A stretch of DNA of 64,000 bases. Source: Aquariibacter albus. GTDB lineage: Bacteria > Pseudomonadota > Gammaproteobacteria > Burkholderiales > Burkholderiaceae_C. Both the position numbers and the translations under genes were made by a program. The stretch is taken from NCBI RefSeq assembly GCF_014145335.1, contig NZ_JACIVI010000001.1, forward strand, positions 1,240,001-1,304,000. The letters are read 5' to 3'. Positions within the stretch are counted from its first letter, which is position 1, and the number at the start of each line of letters is the position of its first letter. A model generated the notes under the pieces. The model did not search any database. It had not been told where the DNA came from and saw only the letters and a program-made list of their open reading frames with translations. This document shows positions 26,898 through 34,965 of this stretch, one piece after another.

Positions 26898-28310
26898 ATG
26901 GACTGGAGCGCCTACCGCAACCTCTTCGACCTCGCCGGCCAGGCTCTGGACGGGCGCGGCGGATTCCGGCCCGCGCTTGGCGATGGCTCGCATCTGGTGC
27001 GCCACACGCGTGAGGGCGACGACAAGTTCAAGGCCCGCAACGCCTTGGCGACCTACGAGAACCACATGCGCCAGGCCTGCGACCGCTTCGCCGCGTTCCT
27101 AGGCCGGCGCAAGCCGCAACGCCAAGGGACGGATGCACCGCTGGTGCAGGCCATGCTGGCCGACGCCGACCTGGCCGGGCGCGACCTGGACAGCTTCTGG
27201 CGCCAGTTTGCGCAGCAGGCCGCGGCGCGCGGCTCCATGCTGCTGGTGGTCGATCGACTGGCAACGAACCAAGCCCCCACCCTCAGCGCCCAGCAACGGC
27301 TGCGCGCCCTGCCCTATGTACGCGCGGCGTACCCCGAGGCCATCGATGCGTACCAGCTCGACGCTTTCGGCGGCGCATTCGAGCAGGTGACCCTGTCCGG
27401 CATGGAATTCGTCGATGGTGTGCTGCGCGAGGTGCGCCGCGACTACGACACCACGAGTTGGCGCCTTCGCGTGCGCCGCACCGAAGCTGGCGGTCGGTCG
27501 CTTCTGGACGAGTGGGACGTCTTCTCCGAGGGTGAGCACGGCTTCGGCGCCTGCCCGGTGCTGGCCTTCACCGAGGACGGAAGCTCCTTCCCATGCCTCG
27601 GCCGCTTCACGCAGATCGCCGACCTCAGCCGCGACCTCTTCAACCTGCGCAGCGAGCTGCGCGAGATCCTGCGCGCCCAGACATTCAGCCTGCTGACCCT
27701 GCAGGTTCCCGAGGGCAGCGACGGCGCCGACGTGGCCAAGACCGTGGCCGCCACCGTAGGCACGCACTCCATGATGGTCTACCAGGGCGAGCGGCCGGGC
27801 TTCATCGCGCCTGATCCCGGGCCGGTGGAGTCCTACATGGCCGCCATTGCCGCTGTGCGCAAGGAGATCGCCAGGGTGGCCATGGATGACGCCGTCAGCA
27901 GCAGCGGCCAGGCCGAAAGCGGCCTGAGCCGGCGCATGCGATTCGACGCGCTGAACGCAGCGCTATCGCGCTTCAGCCTCAACCTGCAGGCCCTCGAGCT
28001 GCGCATGTGGACGCTCTTCCACCGGGCGCTCGGCACCGAGAACCGCGTGACGGTGAGCTGGCCCAGCGACTACACCCTGGCCGACGTGGCGTCCGAGCTG
28101 GACATCCTGGCGCTGATGCAGGCCACCGGCATGCCCGAGGCCGTGCTGACCGAGAAGCGCCGCGCGATCGTGGCGTCCGAATTCGACGCCGCCGCCGATG
28201 CCACCAAAGCCGCGCTGCAGGCCGCCATCGACGAGGCCGGCCAGGCCGGCTCCGGGCCTGCGCCCGCCGACAACCCAACCGACAACCCGCCCGGCTCCAC
28301 CGGAGCCTGA
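26898..28310 (+). CDS. Portal protein (SPP1 gp6/DUF4055-like)
   Basis: A 470-aa dodecameric ring protein through which DNA enters and leaves the capsid. The sequence has the usual portal layout: N-terminal region with RNALATYENHMRQACDRFAA, central stem part (FTQIADLSRDLFNLRSELRE), crown helices (VRKEIARVAMDDAVSSSG) and a Pro/Asn-rich tail. Start ATG 26898 fits the divergent gap. It is the first gene of a plus-strand block inside otherwise minus-strand structural genes. Confidence 0.75.
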   Translation: MDWSAYRNLFDLAGQALDGRGGFRPALGDGSHLVRHTREGDDKFKARNALATYENHMRQACDRFAAFLGRRKPQRQGTDAPLVQAMLADADLAGRDLDSFWRQFAQQAAARGSMLLVVDRLATNQAPTLSAQQRLRALPYVRAAYPEAIDAYQLDAFGGAFEQVTLSGMEFVDGVLREVRRDYDTTSWRLRVRRTEAGGRSLLDEWDVFSEGEHGFGACPVLAFTEDGSSFPCLGRFTQIADLSRDLFNLRSELREILRAQTFSLLTLQVPEGSDGADVAKTVAATVGTHSMMVYQGERPGFIAPDPGPVESYMAAIAAVRKEIARVAMDDAVSSSGQAESGLSRRMRFDALNAALSRFSLNLQALELRMWTLFHRALGTENRVTVSWPSDYTLADVASELDILALMQATGMPEAVLTEKRRAIVASEFDAAADATKAALQAAIDEAGQAGSGPAPADNPTDNPPGSTGA

Positions 28311-28315
28311 ACACC

Positions 28316-28720
28316 ATGGCCCTGCAATTCAGCACCGCCGTCCGCAACGCCATGCTGGACGCCATCGAAACCGCCACCGGCCCCGGCGCCAAGCTGCGCC
28401 TGTACAGCGGCGCGGCACCGGCCAACCCGGCCGCCGCGGCCACCGGCACCATGCTGGTTGGCATGGCCCTGCCCGCCGACTGGATGGCCTCCGCCAGCGG
28501 CGGCAGCAAGGCCCTGAGCGGAACCTGGCAGGCCACGGGCGCGGCGGCCGGCACGGTGGGCCACTACCGCATCGTCGACAACGCCGGCACCACCTGCCAC
28601 GAGCAGGGCAGCGTCACCGCCACCGGGGGCGGCGGCGACCTAACGCTGGACAACACCAGCATCGCCGCAGGCCAGACGGTGACGATCACCAGCAAGACGC
28701 TGACTGCGCCCAACGCCTGA
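28316..28720 (+). CDS. Small phage virion-type protein
   Basis: A 134-aa beta-rich protein (MALQFSTAVRNAMLDAIETA, AKLRLYSGAAP, ATGGGGDLTLDNTSIAAGQT). This type occurs as a conserved hypothetical in prophage structural modules. It lies 5 nt after the portal gene. Role unknown; a capsid decoration or tail-associated protein is possible. Confidence 0.6.
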   Translation: MALQFSTAVRNAMLDAIETATGPGAKLRLYSGAAPANPAAAATGTMLVGMALPADWMASASGGSKALSGTWQATGAAAGTVGHYRIVDNAGTTCHEQGSVTATGGGGDLTLDNTSIAAGQTVTITSKTLTAPNA

Positions 28721-28730
28721 GCCCCGCGCC

Positions 28731-28994
28731 ATGAGCGTCCGCGTCAAGCACGCCTTCGTCAGCACCAAGGCCGATGGTGACGACCCCAGCGTCGTCCGCC
28801 CGTCCGACTGGAACGCCGACCACGCGTTGCTCCTCGCCGGCCCGGCCCTGGTGGGCAGGGCCAGCGATGGCGACGGTGCGGCGGCCGAGCTTCACGTCGC
28901 GTCCGGCCTTGCCCTCGATGCAACAGCCGGACTCAGCGCCCACAGCACCCGCGGCCGCGTGCTCGCGGCCACCCGCAACCTGCAGGGGTTCTGA
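28731..28994 (+). CDS. Small phage protein, fibre-like N-terminus
   Basis: An 87-aa protein. The opening (KHAFVSTKADGDDPSVVRPS, DWNADHAL) is typical of N-termini of phage tail or receptor-binding proteins that attach to the virion. The rest is short, so it may be a truncated fibre or a small adaptor. Neighbours are other small virion-type genes with 3-10 nt gaps. Confidence 0.55.
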   Translation: MSVRVKHAFVSTKADGDDPSVVRPSDWNADHALLLAGPALVGRASDGDGAAAELHVASGLALDATAGLSAHSTRGRVLAATRNLQGF

Positions 28995-28997
28995 TCC

Positions 28998-29417
28998 ATG
29001 CCTGCCAACACCGACCCGATCTACACCCGCAAGCCCGACAACCAGTGGGTCACCATCCCCGGCGGCACGGCGGCCAACACCGCCGTGGACGGCACGGGTA
29101 CCGTGTTCACCGCCTACGCGGCGGATGCCACCAACGGCAGCTTCCTGCAGCGCCTGCGCGTCAAGGCCGCTGCGGTGAGTGCGGCCACGGTGCTGCGCGT
29201 GTTCCTGAACAACGGCGGCAGCAATGCGACGCCGGAGAACAATGTGCTGATCGACGAGATCGCGCTGCCCGCCATCACCGGCAGCAACACGAGTTCGGTG
29301 CAGGTCTTCGATGTGACATTGAACCTGGGGCTGACCCCCGGGCACAAGATCAACGTCTGCCTGGCCACCAGCGTGACGGGGCCGGTCAACATCACCGGCA
29401 TCGGGGGGTGCTACTGA
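28998..29417 (+). CDS. Phage structural-type beta protein
   Basis: A 139-aa beta-rich protein (YTRKPDNQWVTIPGGTAANT, LQRLRVKAAAVSAATVLRVF, VNITGIGGCY at the end). It looks like small virion decoration or spike proteins. The stop codon overlaps the next start (TGATG), so expression is coupled. Confidence 0.6.
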   Translation: MPANTDPIYTRKPDNQWVTIPGGTAANTAVDGTGTVFTAYAADATNGSFLQRLRVKAAAVSAATVLRVFLNNGGSNATPENNVLIDEIALPAITGSNTSSVQVFDVTLNLGLTPGHKINVCLATSVTGPVNITGIGGCY

Positions 29418-29866
29418 TGCCGCGCTGGGCTCTCTACGTGCTCACCGATGCGATGGGCACCGAGACGCACGCCGTGCTGGAGCAGCTTGCGGACGGCTCG
29501 GTCTGGTGCCACCCGGACACGGGCAAGCCCGTGGAGGTGCCGGTGCCCGGCAGCAACCGCGTCCTCGACGCTGACCTGCCGCGCCCGGCCTGGGGGCGCG
29601 ACGACCCCGCGCCCGTGCCGCTGCCCGTGCCGCCCAGCATCTCGCCCGCCCAGGCCCGCGAGGCCATGTTCCGGGCCGGTCTATCGGCCCAGGTGGATGC
29701 CTTCATCGAGGCGCTGCCCGAGCCCCAACGCAGCGTGGCGCGCATCCGCTGGGAGTACGCCACCGCCATCGAGCGGGCCGACCCTCTGGTGCTGGCCGCC
29801 ATCGAGGCGGGGGTGATGAGCGCCGCGCAGGCTGACGATTTGTTCCGGCTGGGGGCCGCGCTGTGA
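29417..29866 (+). CDS. Phage protein with Pro-rich linker, possible fibre assembly factor
   Basis: A 149-aa protein. The N-terminal half is beta-like (RWALYVLTDAMGTETHAVLE), with a Pro-rich linker (PAPVPLPVPPSISPAQARE). The C-terminal helical half resembles tail-fibre chaperone regions (VDAFIEALPEPQRSVARIRW, EYATAIERADPLVLA). The product probably helps the glycine-rich fibre encoded next, which starts within its stop codon. Confidence 0.55.
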   Translation: MPRWALYVLTDAMGTETHAVLEQLADGSVWCHPDTGKPVEVPVPGSNRVLDADLPRPAWGRDDPAPVPLPVPPSISPAQAREAMFRAGLSAQVDAFIEALPEPQRSVARIRWEYATAIERADPLVLAAIEAGVMSAAQADDLFRLGAAL

Positions 29867-30786
29867 TCGACATCGGACACCTGCCAGCCGTGGGCGGATT
29901 CGCCCTTCTCACGGCGCAGGATGGTGCGACCAACAACTGGCAGCCCTTCGCCAAGCCGCGCGGGGCCCGCGGCTTCTTCATCCTCGCCGTGGGCGCCGGT
30001 GGTGGTGGTGGAGGTGGTTTCGCGGGGTCTCTCGGCAGCCAGCGTGGCGGGGGCGGCGGGGGCGGCGTGGGGTCGCTCTACCGGGCCTGGATGCCGGCGG
30101 ACTTCTTCCCGCCCACGCTCTACGCCAACCTGGCCCGTGGTGGGGCGGGCGGCGCATCGGCAGCCGGCGGCAGCTCGGGCAACACCTCGTACCTGCATGC
30201 CTGGCCGGGCAATCCATCGCGCACCTTGCTGTTCTTGGGCGGCGGCGGCGGCGGCGGCACGGGCAGCGCCACGGCCGGCGGCACGGCCGGCAGCGGCGGC
30301 GGTGCCACGGCCTATGGCCCCTTGCTGGCCGCCAGCTATGTGACCGGGGGTGGCACGGGCGCCGCGGCCGGTTGGACGAGTGGCGCGGCGTCCTCAGGCG
30401 TGGTTTCGTTCACCGGGGGCGGCCTGGGCGGCGCAGGTCAGGCCGCCGTGGATTACGCAGGCAGCGGGGGCAGCGCCATCAGCAGCTGGATCGAGCCCTC
30501 GGGCTGGGGGCCGGTGGTGTCCGGCGGTGCCGGCAACGCCTCGGGCGATGGCTCGGCGGGCGGGCATGGTCTGTTCCGCATGCCGGCCGCTTCATCGGTG
30601 CATGGCATGTCCATGCCCCTGCTGCTGCCGGGGGCCGGGGGCGGCAACGGCGGCGGGGTGTCCGGTGTGGGCGGCGCGGGCGGCAACGGCGCCTACGGCT
30701 GTGGCGGCGGGGGCGGCGGTGCCGGCGTCACCGGCGGTGCCGGCGGTCGGGGTGGCGATGCCGCCGTGATGATCTGGTGGTGGTGA
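29863..30786 (+). CDS. Glycine-rich fibre/adhesin-like protein
   Basis: A 307-aa protein dominated by Gly runs (VGAGGGGGGGFAG, LGGGGGGGTG, GGGGGGAGVTGGAGG) and ending in IWWW. Such sequences form polyglycine-II sandwiches in phage adhesins, as in the S16-type tip. It has a GTG start overlapping the previous stop. It is a second Gly-rich adhesin candidate besides the fibre at 12612, and its place next to head and neck genes is unusual. Confidence 0.6.
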   Translation: MIDIGHLPAVGGFALLTAQDGATNNWQPFAKPRGARGFFILAVGAGGGGGGGFAGSLGSQRGGGGGGGVGSLYRAWMPADFFPPTLYANLARGGAGGASAAGGSSGNTSYLHAWPGNPSRTLLFLGGGGGGGTGSATAGGTAGSGGGATAYGPLLAASYVTGGGTGAAAGWTSGAASSGVVSFTGGGLGGAGQAAVDYAGSGGSAISSWIEPSGWGPVVSGGAGNASGDGSAGGHGLFRMPAASSVHGMSMPLLLPGAGGGNGGGVSGVGGAGGNGAYGCGGGGGGAGVTGGAGGRGGDAAVMIWWW

Positions 30787-30800
30787 GGTAGGGCTGAGCC

Positions 30801-31160
30801 GTGGACTTCCAGAGCGGGGCCTTCCAGAGCGGGGCCTTCCAGAGCGCGGGTGGCGCGGCCGTCACCGGCAGTGGCTCGGCCGCCCTGGTCACCGTCACCG
30901 GCACCGCAAGTGGCACGGTGGCGGTGAGCGGTGCCGGCTCGGCCGCCCTGGCCACCGTCACCGGCACCGCAAGTGGCACGGCGGGTGGCGCGGCACCCGC
31001 CCTCTACACCCCGGCACCGCGCCGCTACCTCAGCCCGGCCCGCACGGCAGTCTTCGCATCACCCAGCCGCGCCGTGCGCTACCTCAGCCCGGCCCGCACG
31101 GCAGTCTTCGCATCACCCAGCCGCGCCGTGCGCTACCTCAGCCCGGCCCGCAACGACTAG
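30801..31160 (+). CDS. Small repetitive phage protein
   Basis: A 119-aa protein from GTG, built almost wholly of repeats: FQSGA three times at the N-terminus, a Val/Thr/Gly unit containing TVTGTASGT twice, and RYLSPARTAVFASPSRAV twice plus a third partial copy. Repeat-driven slippage has clearly shaped it. No function known; possibly a flexible virion linker. Confidence 0.5.
   Translation: MDFQSGAFQSGAFQSAGGAAVTGSGSAALVTVTGTASGTVAVSGAGSAALATVTGTASGTAGGAAPALYTPAPRRYLSPARTAVFASPSRAVRYLSPARTAVFASPSRAVRYLSPARND
31023..31148 (+). repeat. 54-bp in-frame tandem repeat
   Basis: Two identical 54-bp units (31023-31076, 31077-31130) and a partial third (from 31131) encode 18-residue repeats. The same gene also has a 15-bp unit three times near 30807-30850. 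Confidence 0.85.
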
Positions 31161-31171
31161 GAGAGCCGCCC

Positions 31172-31462
31172 ATGGCCATGATGGGATCTTTCCCGAAGCA
31201 GCCCGGCGAGACCCTGCCGGTGGACATCGACTACAGCGCCGTCATCGCCGGCCGCACGGTGGACAGCCTCACGCCCACCGTCACCACGCCGGTGGGCCTC
31301 ACCAAGGTCAGCGAGCAGGTCAGCGGCAACGTGCTGCAGCTATACCTCAGCGGCGGCACGGCCGGCCAGACCTACAAGTGGACGATCAGCACCGCCATCG
31401 TCATCGGCGGGCGCACCACCGTCGTCGAGGACGAGTTCATCACCCTGGTGGAGGAGGTGTGA
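31172..31462 (+). CDS. Small Ig-like phage structural protein
   Basis: A 96-aa beta protein (ETLPVDIDYSAVIAGRTVDS, YKWTISTAIVIGGRTTVVED) with the look of a short Ig-like virion decoration domain. Preceded by AGGAGAG. Located among small structural genes; exact role unknown. Confidence 0.6.
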   Translation: MAMMGSFPKQPGETLPVDIDYSAVIAGRTVDSLTPTVTTPVGLTKVSEQVSGNVLQLYLSGGTAGQTYKWTISTAIVIGGRTTVVEDEFITLVEEV

Positions 31463-31464
31463 GC

Positions 31465-31812
31465 ATGGCCGAGCCAAGCATCATGAGCCTGGCGGCCGAC
31501 GTGTCGGCCCTGCCGGCGGGGCAGGCCCCGGCGCGGCTCGCCAAGCGCGCGGCCGACGAACGGCCCTACTTGATCGACCTGGCGCCGCTGCTTGGCTGGC
31601 ACGAGCTTGCGCTTGGGGTGGAGCACATCGAGGCGCCTGGCCTGGGCGTTGGTCCGGCCCGCACCCGCCTGGGCCGCTACCTGGAGGTGCGCCTGGCCGG
31701 CGGCGAGGTGGACCATCCGCGCCCCCACCAGGACCACGGCCTGAGCGCCACGGTGCGCACCACGCGCGGCGCCGTGGCCGTGGCGGTGGACGTGCGGGTG
31801 CACGCGCGCTGA
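31465..31812 (+). CDS. Phage protein, unknown
   Basis: A 115-aa protein with a helical N-terminus (LPAGQAPARLAKRAADERPY), a short middle (LLGWHELALGVEHIEAPGLG) and a beta-rich end (GLSATVRTTRGAVAVAVDV). It starts 2 nt after the previous stop. Position before the gp10-like gene suggests a head-tail joining role; no family recognised. Confidence 0.55.
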   Translation: MAEPSIMSLAADVSALPAGQAPARLAKRAADERPYLIDLAPLLGWHELALGVEHIEAPGLGVGPARTRLGRYLEVRLAGGEVDHPRPHQDHGLSATVRTTRGAVAVAVDVRVHAR

Positions 31813-31823
31813 GGGGGCCGGCG

Positions 31824-32351
31824 ATGAAGCTTGACGTCAAGCTCACCGGCGCCGAGGCCGTGCGGCGCCAGTTGCTACGCCTCGGCGCCCAGAGCACACA
31901 GAAGGCCCTGGACAAGACCGTGGTGGATGTCGAGGCCTACGTCATGCGCGAGGCCGGCCAGCACACGCGCACCGGTGCGCTGTTCGCCAGCGTGGACAAG
32001 CGCCGCATCCCCGGCGGCTGGGAGGTCTTCCACGACCTGCAGCGCGCGCCGCATGCGGTGTTCGTGCACTGGGGGACGAAGCCGCATGTGATCCGGCCGA
32101 AGGCGGGAGGTGACTACAAGTCCTACAAGGATGCCGACGGCAAGACCAGGCGCAAGGGCATCCCGGCCGGCGGCCGGGCGCGCGTGGCCCTGCGCTGGCC
32201 ATCCGGTGGGCAGTTCGCCTTCGCCAAGGAGGTACGCCACCCTGGCTACAAGGGCGACCCCTGGATGGTGCGCGCCGCCCAGCTCGCCCCGGCCCTCTTC
32301 GCCCGCCACGTGCAAGACCCGATCAACCGCCTGAGCGCCCCCGGAGCCTGA
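31824..32351 (+). CDS. HK97 gp10-like neck/tail completion protein
   Basis: A 175-aa protein. KLTGAEAVRRQLLRLGAQST near the start, a TGALFASVDKRRI segment and the basic C-terminus resemble the HK97 gp10/minor tail component family at the head-tail joint. The spacing of neck genes (this, then two small genes) is typical of siphophages. Confidence 0.65.
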   Translation: MKLDVKLTGAEAVRRQLLRLGAQSTQKALDKTVVDVEAYVMREAGQHTRTGALFASVDKRRIPGGWEVFHDLQRAPHAVFVHWGTKPHVIRPKAGGDYKSYKDADGKTRRKGIPAGGRARVALRWPSGGQFAFAKEVRHPGYKGDPWMVRAAQLAPALFARHVQDPINRLSAPGA

Positions 32352-32354
32352 GCC

Positions 32355-32681
32355 ATGCCCCTGACCCACTACTACGCCGACGCCTACCTGGCGCCCCTGG
32401 TCACCGAAGAGCGCGAGGCCCGCGCTGCGGCCGACGTAGCCGAGCTGGGCACCCTGCCCGCCGCCTGGGTGGCGCGCCTGGTGGTGGCCCGGGCCTACGT
32501 GCTGACCTGCCTGGAGAGCCAGCGCGCGGCGGATGACACCTTCTCGGCCAAGCTGTCCGCCTACCGCAAGGAGTGGGACAGCACCCTGGCCCAGGCCCGC
32601 GCGGCGCAGGCGGCGGCCGATGCTGCCTCGGGCGGCACGGGCTCCGCGTCCATCTACACCGTCGCCCTGGAGCGCGCGTGA
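32355..32681 (+). CDS. Putative head-tail connector protein
   Basis: A 108-aa protein with helical character (EEREARAAADVAELGTLPAA, LTCLESQRAADDTFSAKLSA). It lies between the gp10-like gene and a tail-terminator-like gene, the slot of small connector or adaptor proteins. Assignment is from position and size. Confidence 0.5.
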   Translation: MPLTHYYADAYLAPLVTEEREARAAADVAELGTLPAAWVARLVVARAYVLTCLESQRAADDTFSAKLSAYRKEWDSTLAQARAAQAAADAASGGTGSASIYTVALERA

Positions 32682-33061
32682 TGAGCGACAGCGCCTTCCC
32701 CCTGCTGCGGGGCCTGCGCGACGCGCTGGCCACCGTGCCCGGCGTGGCCACCTGCCGCATCGGCCTGGAGGCCAACATGACCCCGGCCGACTACCCCATG
32801 GTGCGCCTGGTGCCCAGCCGGGTGACGCATGGCGAGGTGATCGGGCGACGCGCCGTGGAGCTGCTGATCTACTTCGGCCAGCCCATCCACGAGTTCAGCG
32901 CCGGCCTGGAAGCCCAGTGGGAAGCGCTGCTGGCCATGGAGGCCGCCCTGCTGGCCACGGCCATGCAGCACGCCACCACAACCTACCGCGAGACCATCCT
33001 CGACGAGGACCGCGTGGACGCCTACAAGCTCATGGCGCTGAGGGTGGAGGTGCAGGGGTAG
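32681..33061 (+). CDS. Putative tail terminator/completion protein
   Basis: A 126-aa alpha/beta protein (FPLLRGLRDALATVPGVATC, DYPMVRLVPSRVTHG, VELLIYFGQPI) matching the size and pattern of tail-completion proteins such as lambda gpU. It starts at the previous gene's stop (GTGATG) and ends the plus-strand structural block. Confidence 0.6.
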   Translation: MSDSAFPLLRGLRDALATVPGVATCRIGLEANMTPADYPMVRLVPSRVTHGEVIGRRAVELLIYFGQPIHEFSAGLEAQWEALLAMEAALLATAMQHATTTYRETILDEDRVDAYKLMALRVEVQG

Positions 33062-33133
33062 CCGCTGCCGGCACAGGTTCACCGCTGCCGGCACAGGTTC
33101 ACCGCTGCCGGCACAGGTTCACCGCTGCCGGCA
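33062..33133. repeat. 20-bp tandem repeats, 3.6 copies
   Basis: Three identical copies of CCGCTGCCGGCACAGGTTCA (33062, 33082, 33102) and a 12-bp partial copy begin directly after the stop codon. Each copy contains the 8-bp palindrome TGCCGGCA, so four palindromes are spaced by 20 bp. No gene is needed to explain it. Confidence 0.9.
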
Positions 33134-33381
33134 GCGCGTAAGGCACAGACGTGAAAAAGCCCGCGCGCCGGGGCCTTGCGGCGTACACTGGCGGTGCCGG
33201 CGCGGGTCATCAGGCTGACTCGGCCCCAGCAGAGATGCTGAGGATGAGCCGACCAGGGTCGCCAACCTGGCCCACCGGCACTTTCACGTTGGTGGCGTAC
33301 ACTCCGAATACACCCGCGAAGTCGTTTCGGACGTTGAGAGAAGGGGCCGCATGGCAGCACGCACTCGTCGCGGGTGCATCT
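33134..33381. other. Gap between convergent structural genes, possible small ORF or RNA
   Basis: No clear gene. The direct repeat GGCGTACACT occurs twice (33180-33189 and 33294-33303). A minus-strand frame ending at 33210 contains protein-like text (GVYATNVKVPVGQVGDPGRL) but no good start codon. A minus-oriented hairpin with a T-run lies just beyond its stop. A short gene, a relic or a small RNA are all possible. Confidence 0.4.
33159..33174 (-). terminator. Probable minus-strand terminator
   Basis: On the minus strand GCCC-8 nt-GGGC is followed by TTTTT (33154-33158). It would stop leftward transcription coming from the terminase/MuF genes. The stem is short but GC-only. Confidence 0.45.
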
Positions 33382-34965
33382 TTAGGAGCCCCAGGCTCCT
33401 TTTTTCTTGCGCATCGAGTCCGTTGCAACAAGCTTGTTCTTGCCGCGGATCTCCTCGACGTGCCGGTAGCCGATGCCGTCGATCACCTTGGTGAACACGA
33501 TCACATCGCGCCCGATCTTGTTCTTGCCATCGGCGAAAACGTCGTCCGGTTCCGCCGTGATCAACGGGATCAGGCCGAAGTCCTCCAGCGTGACAGCGAT
33601 CTGACCCCGAGTGGCTTCCTTCGATGGTGAGCCATGCTGCTTCATGGTGTGGCGGACGCCGTAGTTGTCCAGCATCCGCTCGAACCCAGAGAGATCAAAG
33701 CCCGTCTTCCGCTGAATCAGCTCGGCGTTGATCACCTTCCCGAGCTTGATTTCCGTGCGGCGGTCGGCGACCTTCATCGCTTCGACGGCGAATGCGCGAA
33801 TGTCCTTCAAGCTTGCGGATGCGGTTGTCATGGCCACCGCATTCTCAGCCGGCCCCACCAGCGCATGCCCGCCCGCGGCATCCCCCAGCCTCGCCAGCCG
33901 GTACATCTCCGGCACCCGCTCGTGGTTGATCACGCTCTCCACGCTGGCGCCGCTCATCACCGCCATGGCGCGGGCTTTCGACCCCATCACACGCGCCGCC
34001 TCGCCCTCCGGCAGGCTGCGCAGGAAAGCGCCCTCTCCGCCCGCTGCCCGGCGCGCATCGGAGGCCTCGAGGTCCGGCCGGCTGCGCAGCACGCACCAGC
34101 AGAACGGGTGAAAGGGCGGCCGCGGGGCGCGTTCCTTGGGGTAGCAGCCCGGGCCCAGGCCCCACAGGTTGGCGCGGCCGTGCAGGTCGCAGATGTCGGC
34201 CTTTGGGTGGCGCGGGTTCAGCACCACCTGCACGACCTCGATGCTGTCGTCGGCCATCAGCTCTTGCGCCCGCTGCGCCTGGTGGGCACGCGCCAGCTCG
34301 GTCTGGGCGATGCGCTCGGCCATGAAGCGGTTCTTCTCCCGCCAGGCCACGTCCAGGCGGCGCGTCAGGGCGGCATCGCCCTGCCCGGCGGCCCAGGCGT
34401 CGAAGGCCTCGCTGTAGGCCGCGCGCAGGGCGCTGCTCGTCAGGCGCGCGACCTGGGCCTGGCCGCGCTTGATGAGGGCCTGCAGGCTTTCGCGCGTGAC
34501 TGGGTCGGCGGTGAGCGCACGCAGGGCCTTGGGCAGCTCCGCCCGGGCACGGCCTTCCAGGGGGCGCTCGGCCGCGGTGGCGGGGTCGTAGCCGTCGTAG
34601 AGGCGCAGGGCCAGCGTGCGGGCCTGGTGCAGGCCCTGGGCGTGCTGGCGCACCAGGGCCAGGGTCTCGGCCTGGGTCTGCACGTCGTTGAGGTAGAGGC
34701 GCCGGCTCAGGGAGATGGGGCCAACCGGCAGGGCCTTGACCTCGGCCACGCCCACGGCGCGCTGCAGCAGCTCGCTGAAGGCGACGCTGAGCTGTTCGAA
34801 GAAGGCGCCGCTGAAGCCGGTCTGCGCCTGGGCGATGGCCTCGCGCGCCTCCGTGCCGCCGCGGATGAGGCCCAGCATGCGCACGAACTGCGCCTGCGCC
34901 AGGGTGGCGATCAGCCGGCCGTGGCGGGCGGCCAGCGCGGCCGCGGCGCCATCAGGTAGCACCAT
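33382..34965 (-). CDS. MuF-type head morphogenesis protein with C-terminal PBECR-like nuclease domain
   Basis: A 527-aa minor head protein. The central MuF/SPP1 gp7-type region (about 205-310) contains ICDLHGRANLWGLGPGCYP and PFHPFCWCVLRSRPD. The C-terminal ~115 residues (YGVRHTMKQHGSPS, RGQIAVTLEDFGLIPL, GRDVIVFTKVIDGIGYRHVE) match the phage Barnase-EndoU-ColicinE5-RelE-like (PBECR) pattern. In other phages such domains ride on MuF proteins as RNase or polymorphic toxins carried into the host with the DNA. The stop codon lies inside the terminator hairpin at 33384. The start overlaps the upstream gene by 14 nt. Confidence 0.8.
   Translation of the reverse strand: MVLPDGAAAALAARHGRLIATLAQAQFVRMLGLIRGGTEAREAIAQAQTGFSGAFFEQLSVAFSELLQRAVGVAEVKALPVGPISLSRRLYLNDVQTQAETLALVRQHAQGLHQARTLALRLYDGYDPATAAERPLEGRARAELPKALRALTADPVTRESLQALIKRGQAQVARLTSSALRAAYSEAFDAWAAGQGDAALTRRLDVAWREKNRFMAERIAQTELARAHQAQRAQELMADDSIEVVQVVLNPRHPKADICDLHGRANLWGLGPGCYPKERAPRPPFHPFCWCVLRSRPDLEASDARRAAGGEGAFLRSLPEGEAARVMGSKARAMAVMSGASVESVINHERVPEMYRLARLGDAAGGHALVGPAENAVAMTTASASLKDIRAFAVEAMKVADRRTEIKLGKVINAELIQRKTGFDLSGFERMLDNYGVRHTMKQHGSPSKEATRGQIAVTLEDFGLIPLITAEPDDVFADGKNKIGRDVIVFTKVIDGIGYRHVEEIRGKNKLVATDSMRKKKGAWGS
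33384..33405 (+). terminator. Rho-independent terminator of the plus-strand structural block
   Basis: AGGAGCC-CCA-GGCTCCT hairpin followed by T6, ending transcription that comes from the portal/neck genes. The last codons and stop of the convergent MuF gene lie in the same hairpin. Confidence 0.8.

Noticed and set aside
33062..33133. 20-bp repeats as a CRISPR array
   Set aside because: Direct tandem units with no spacers.
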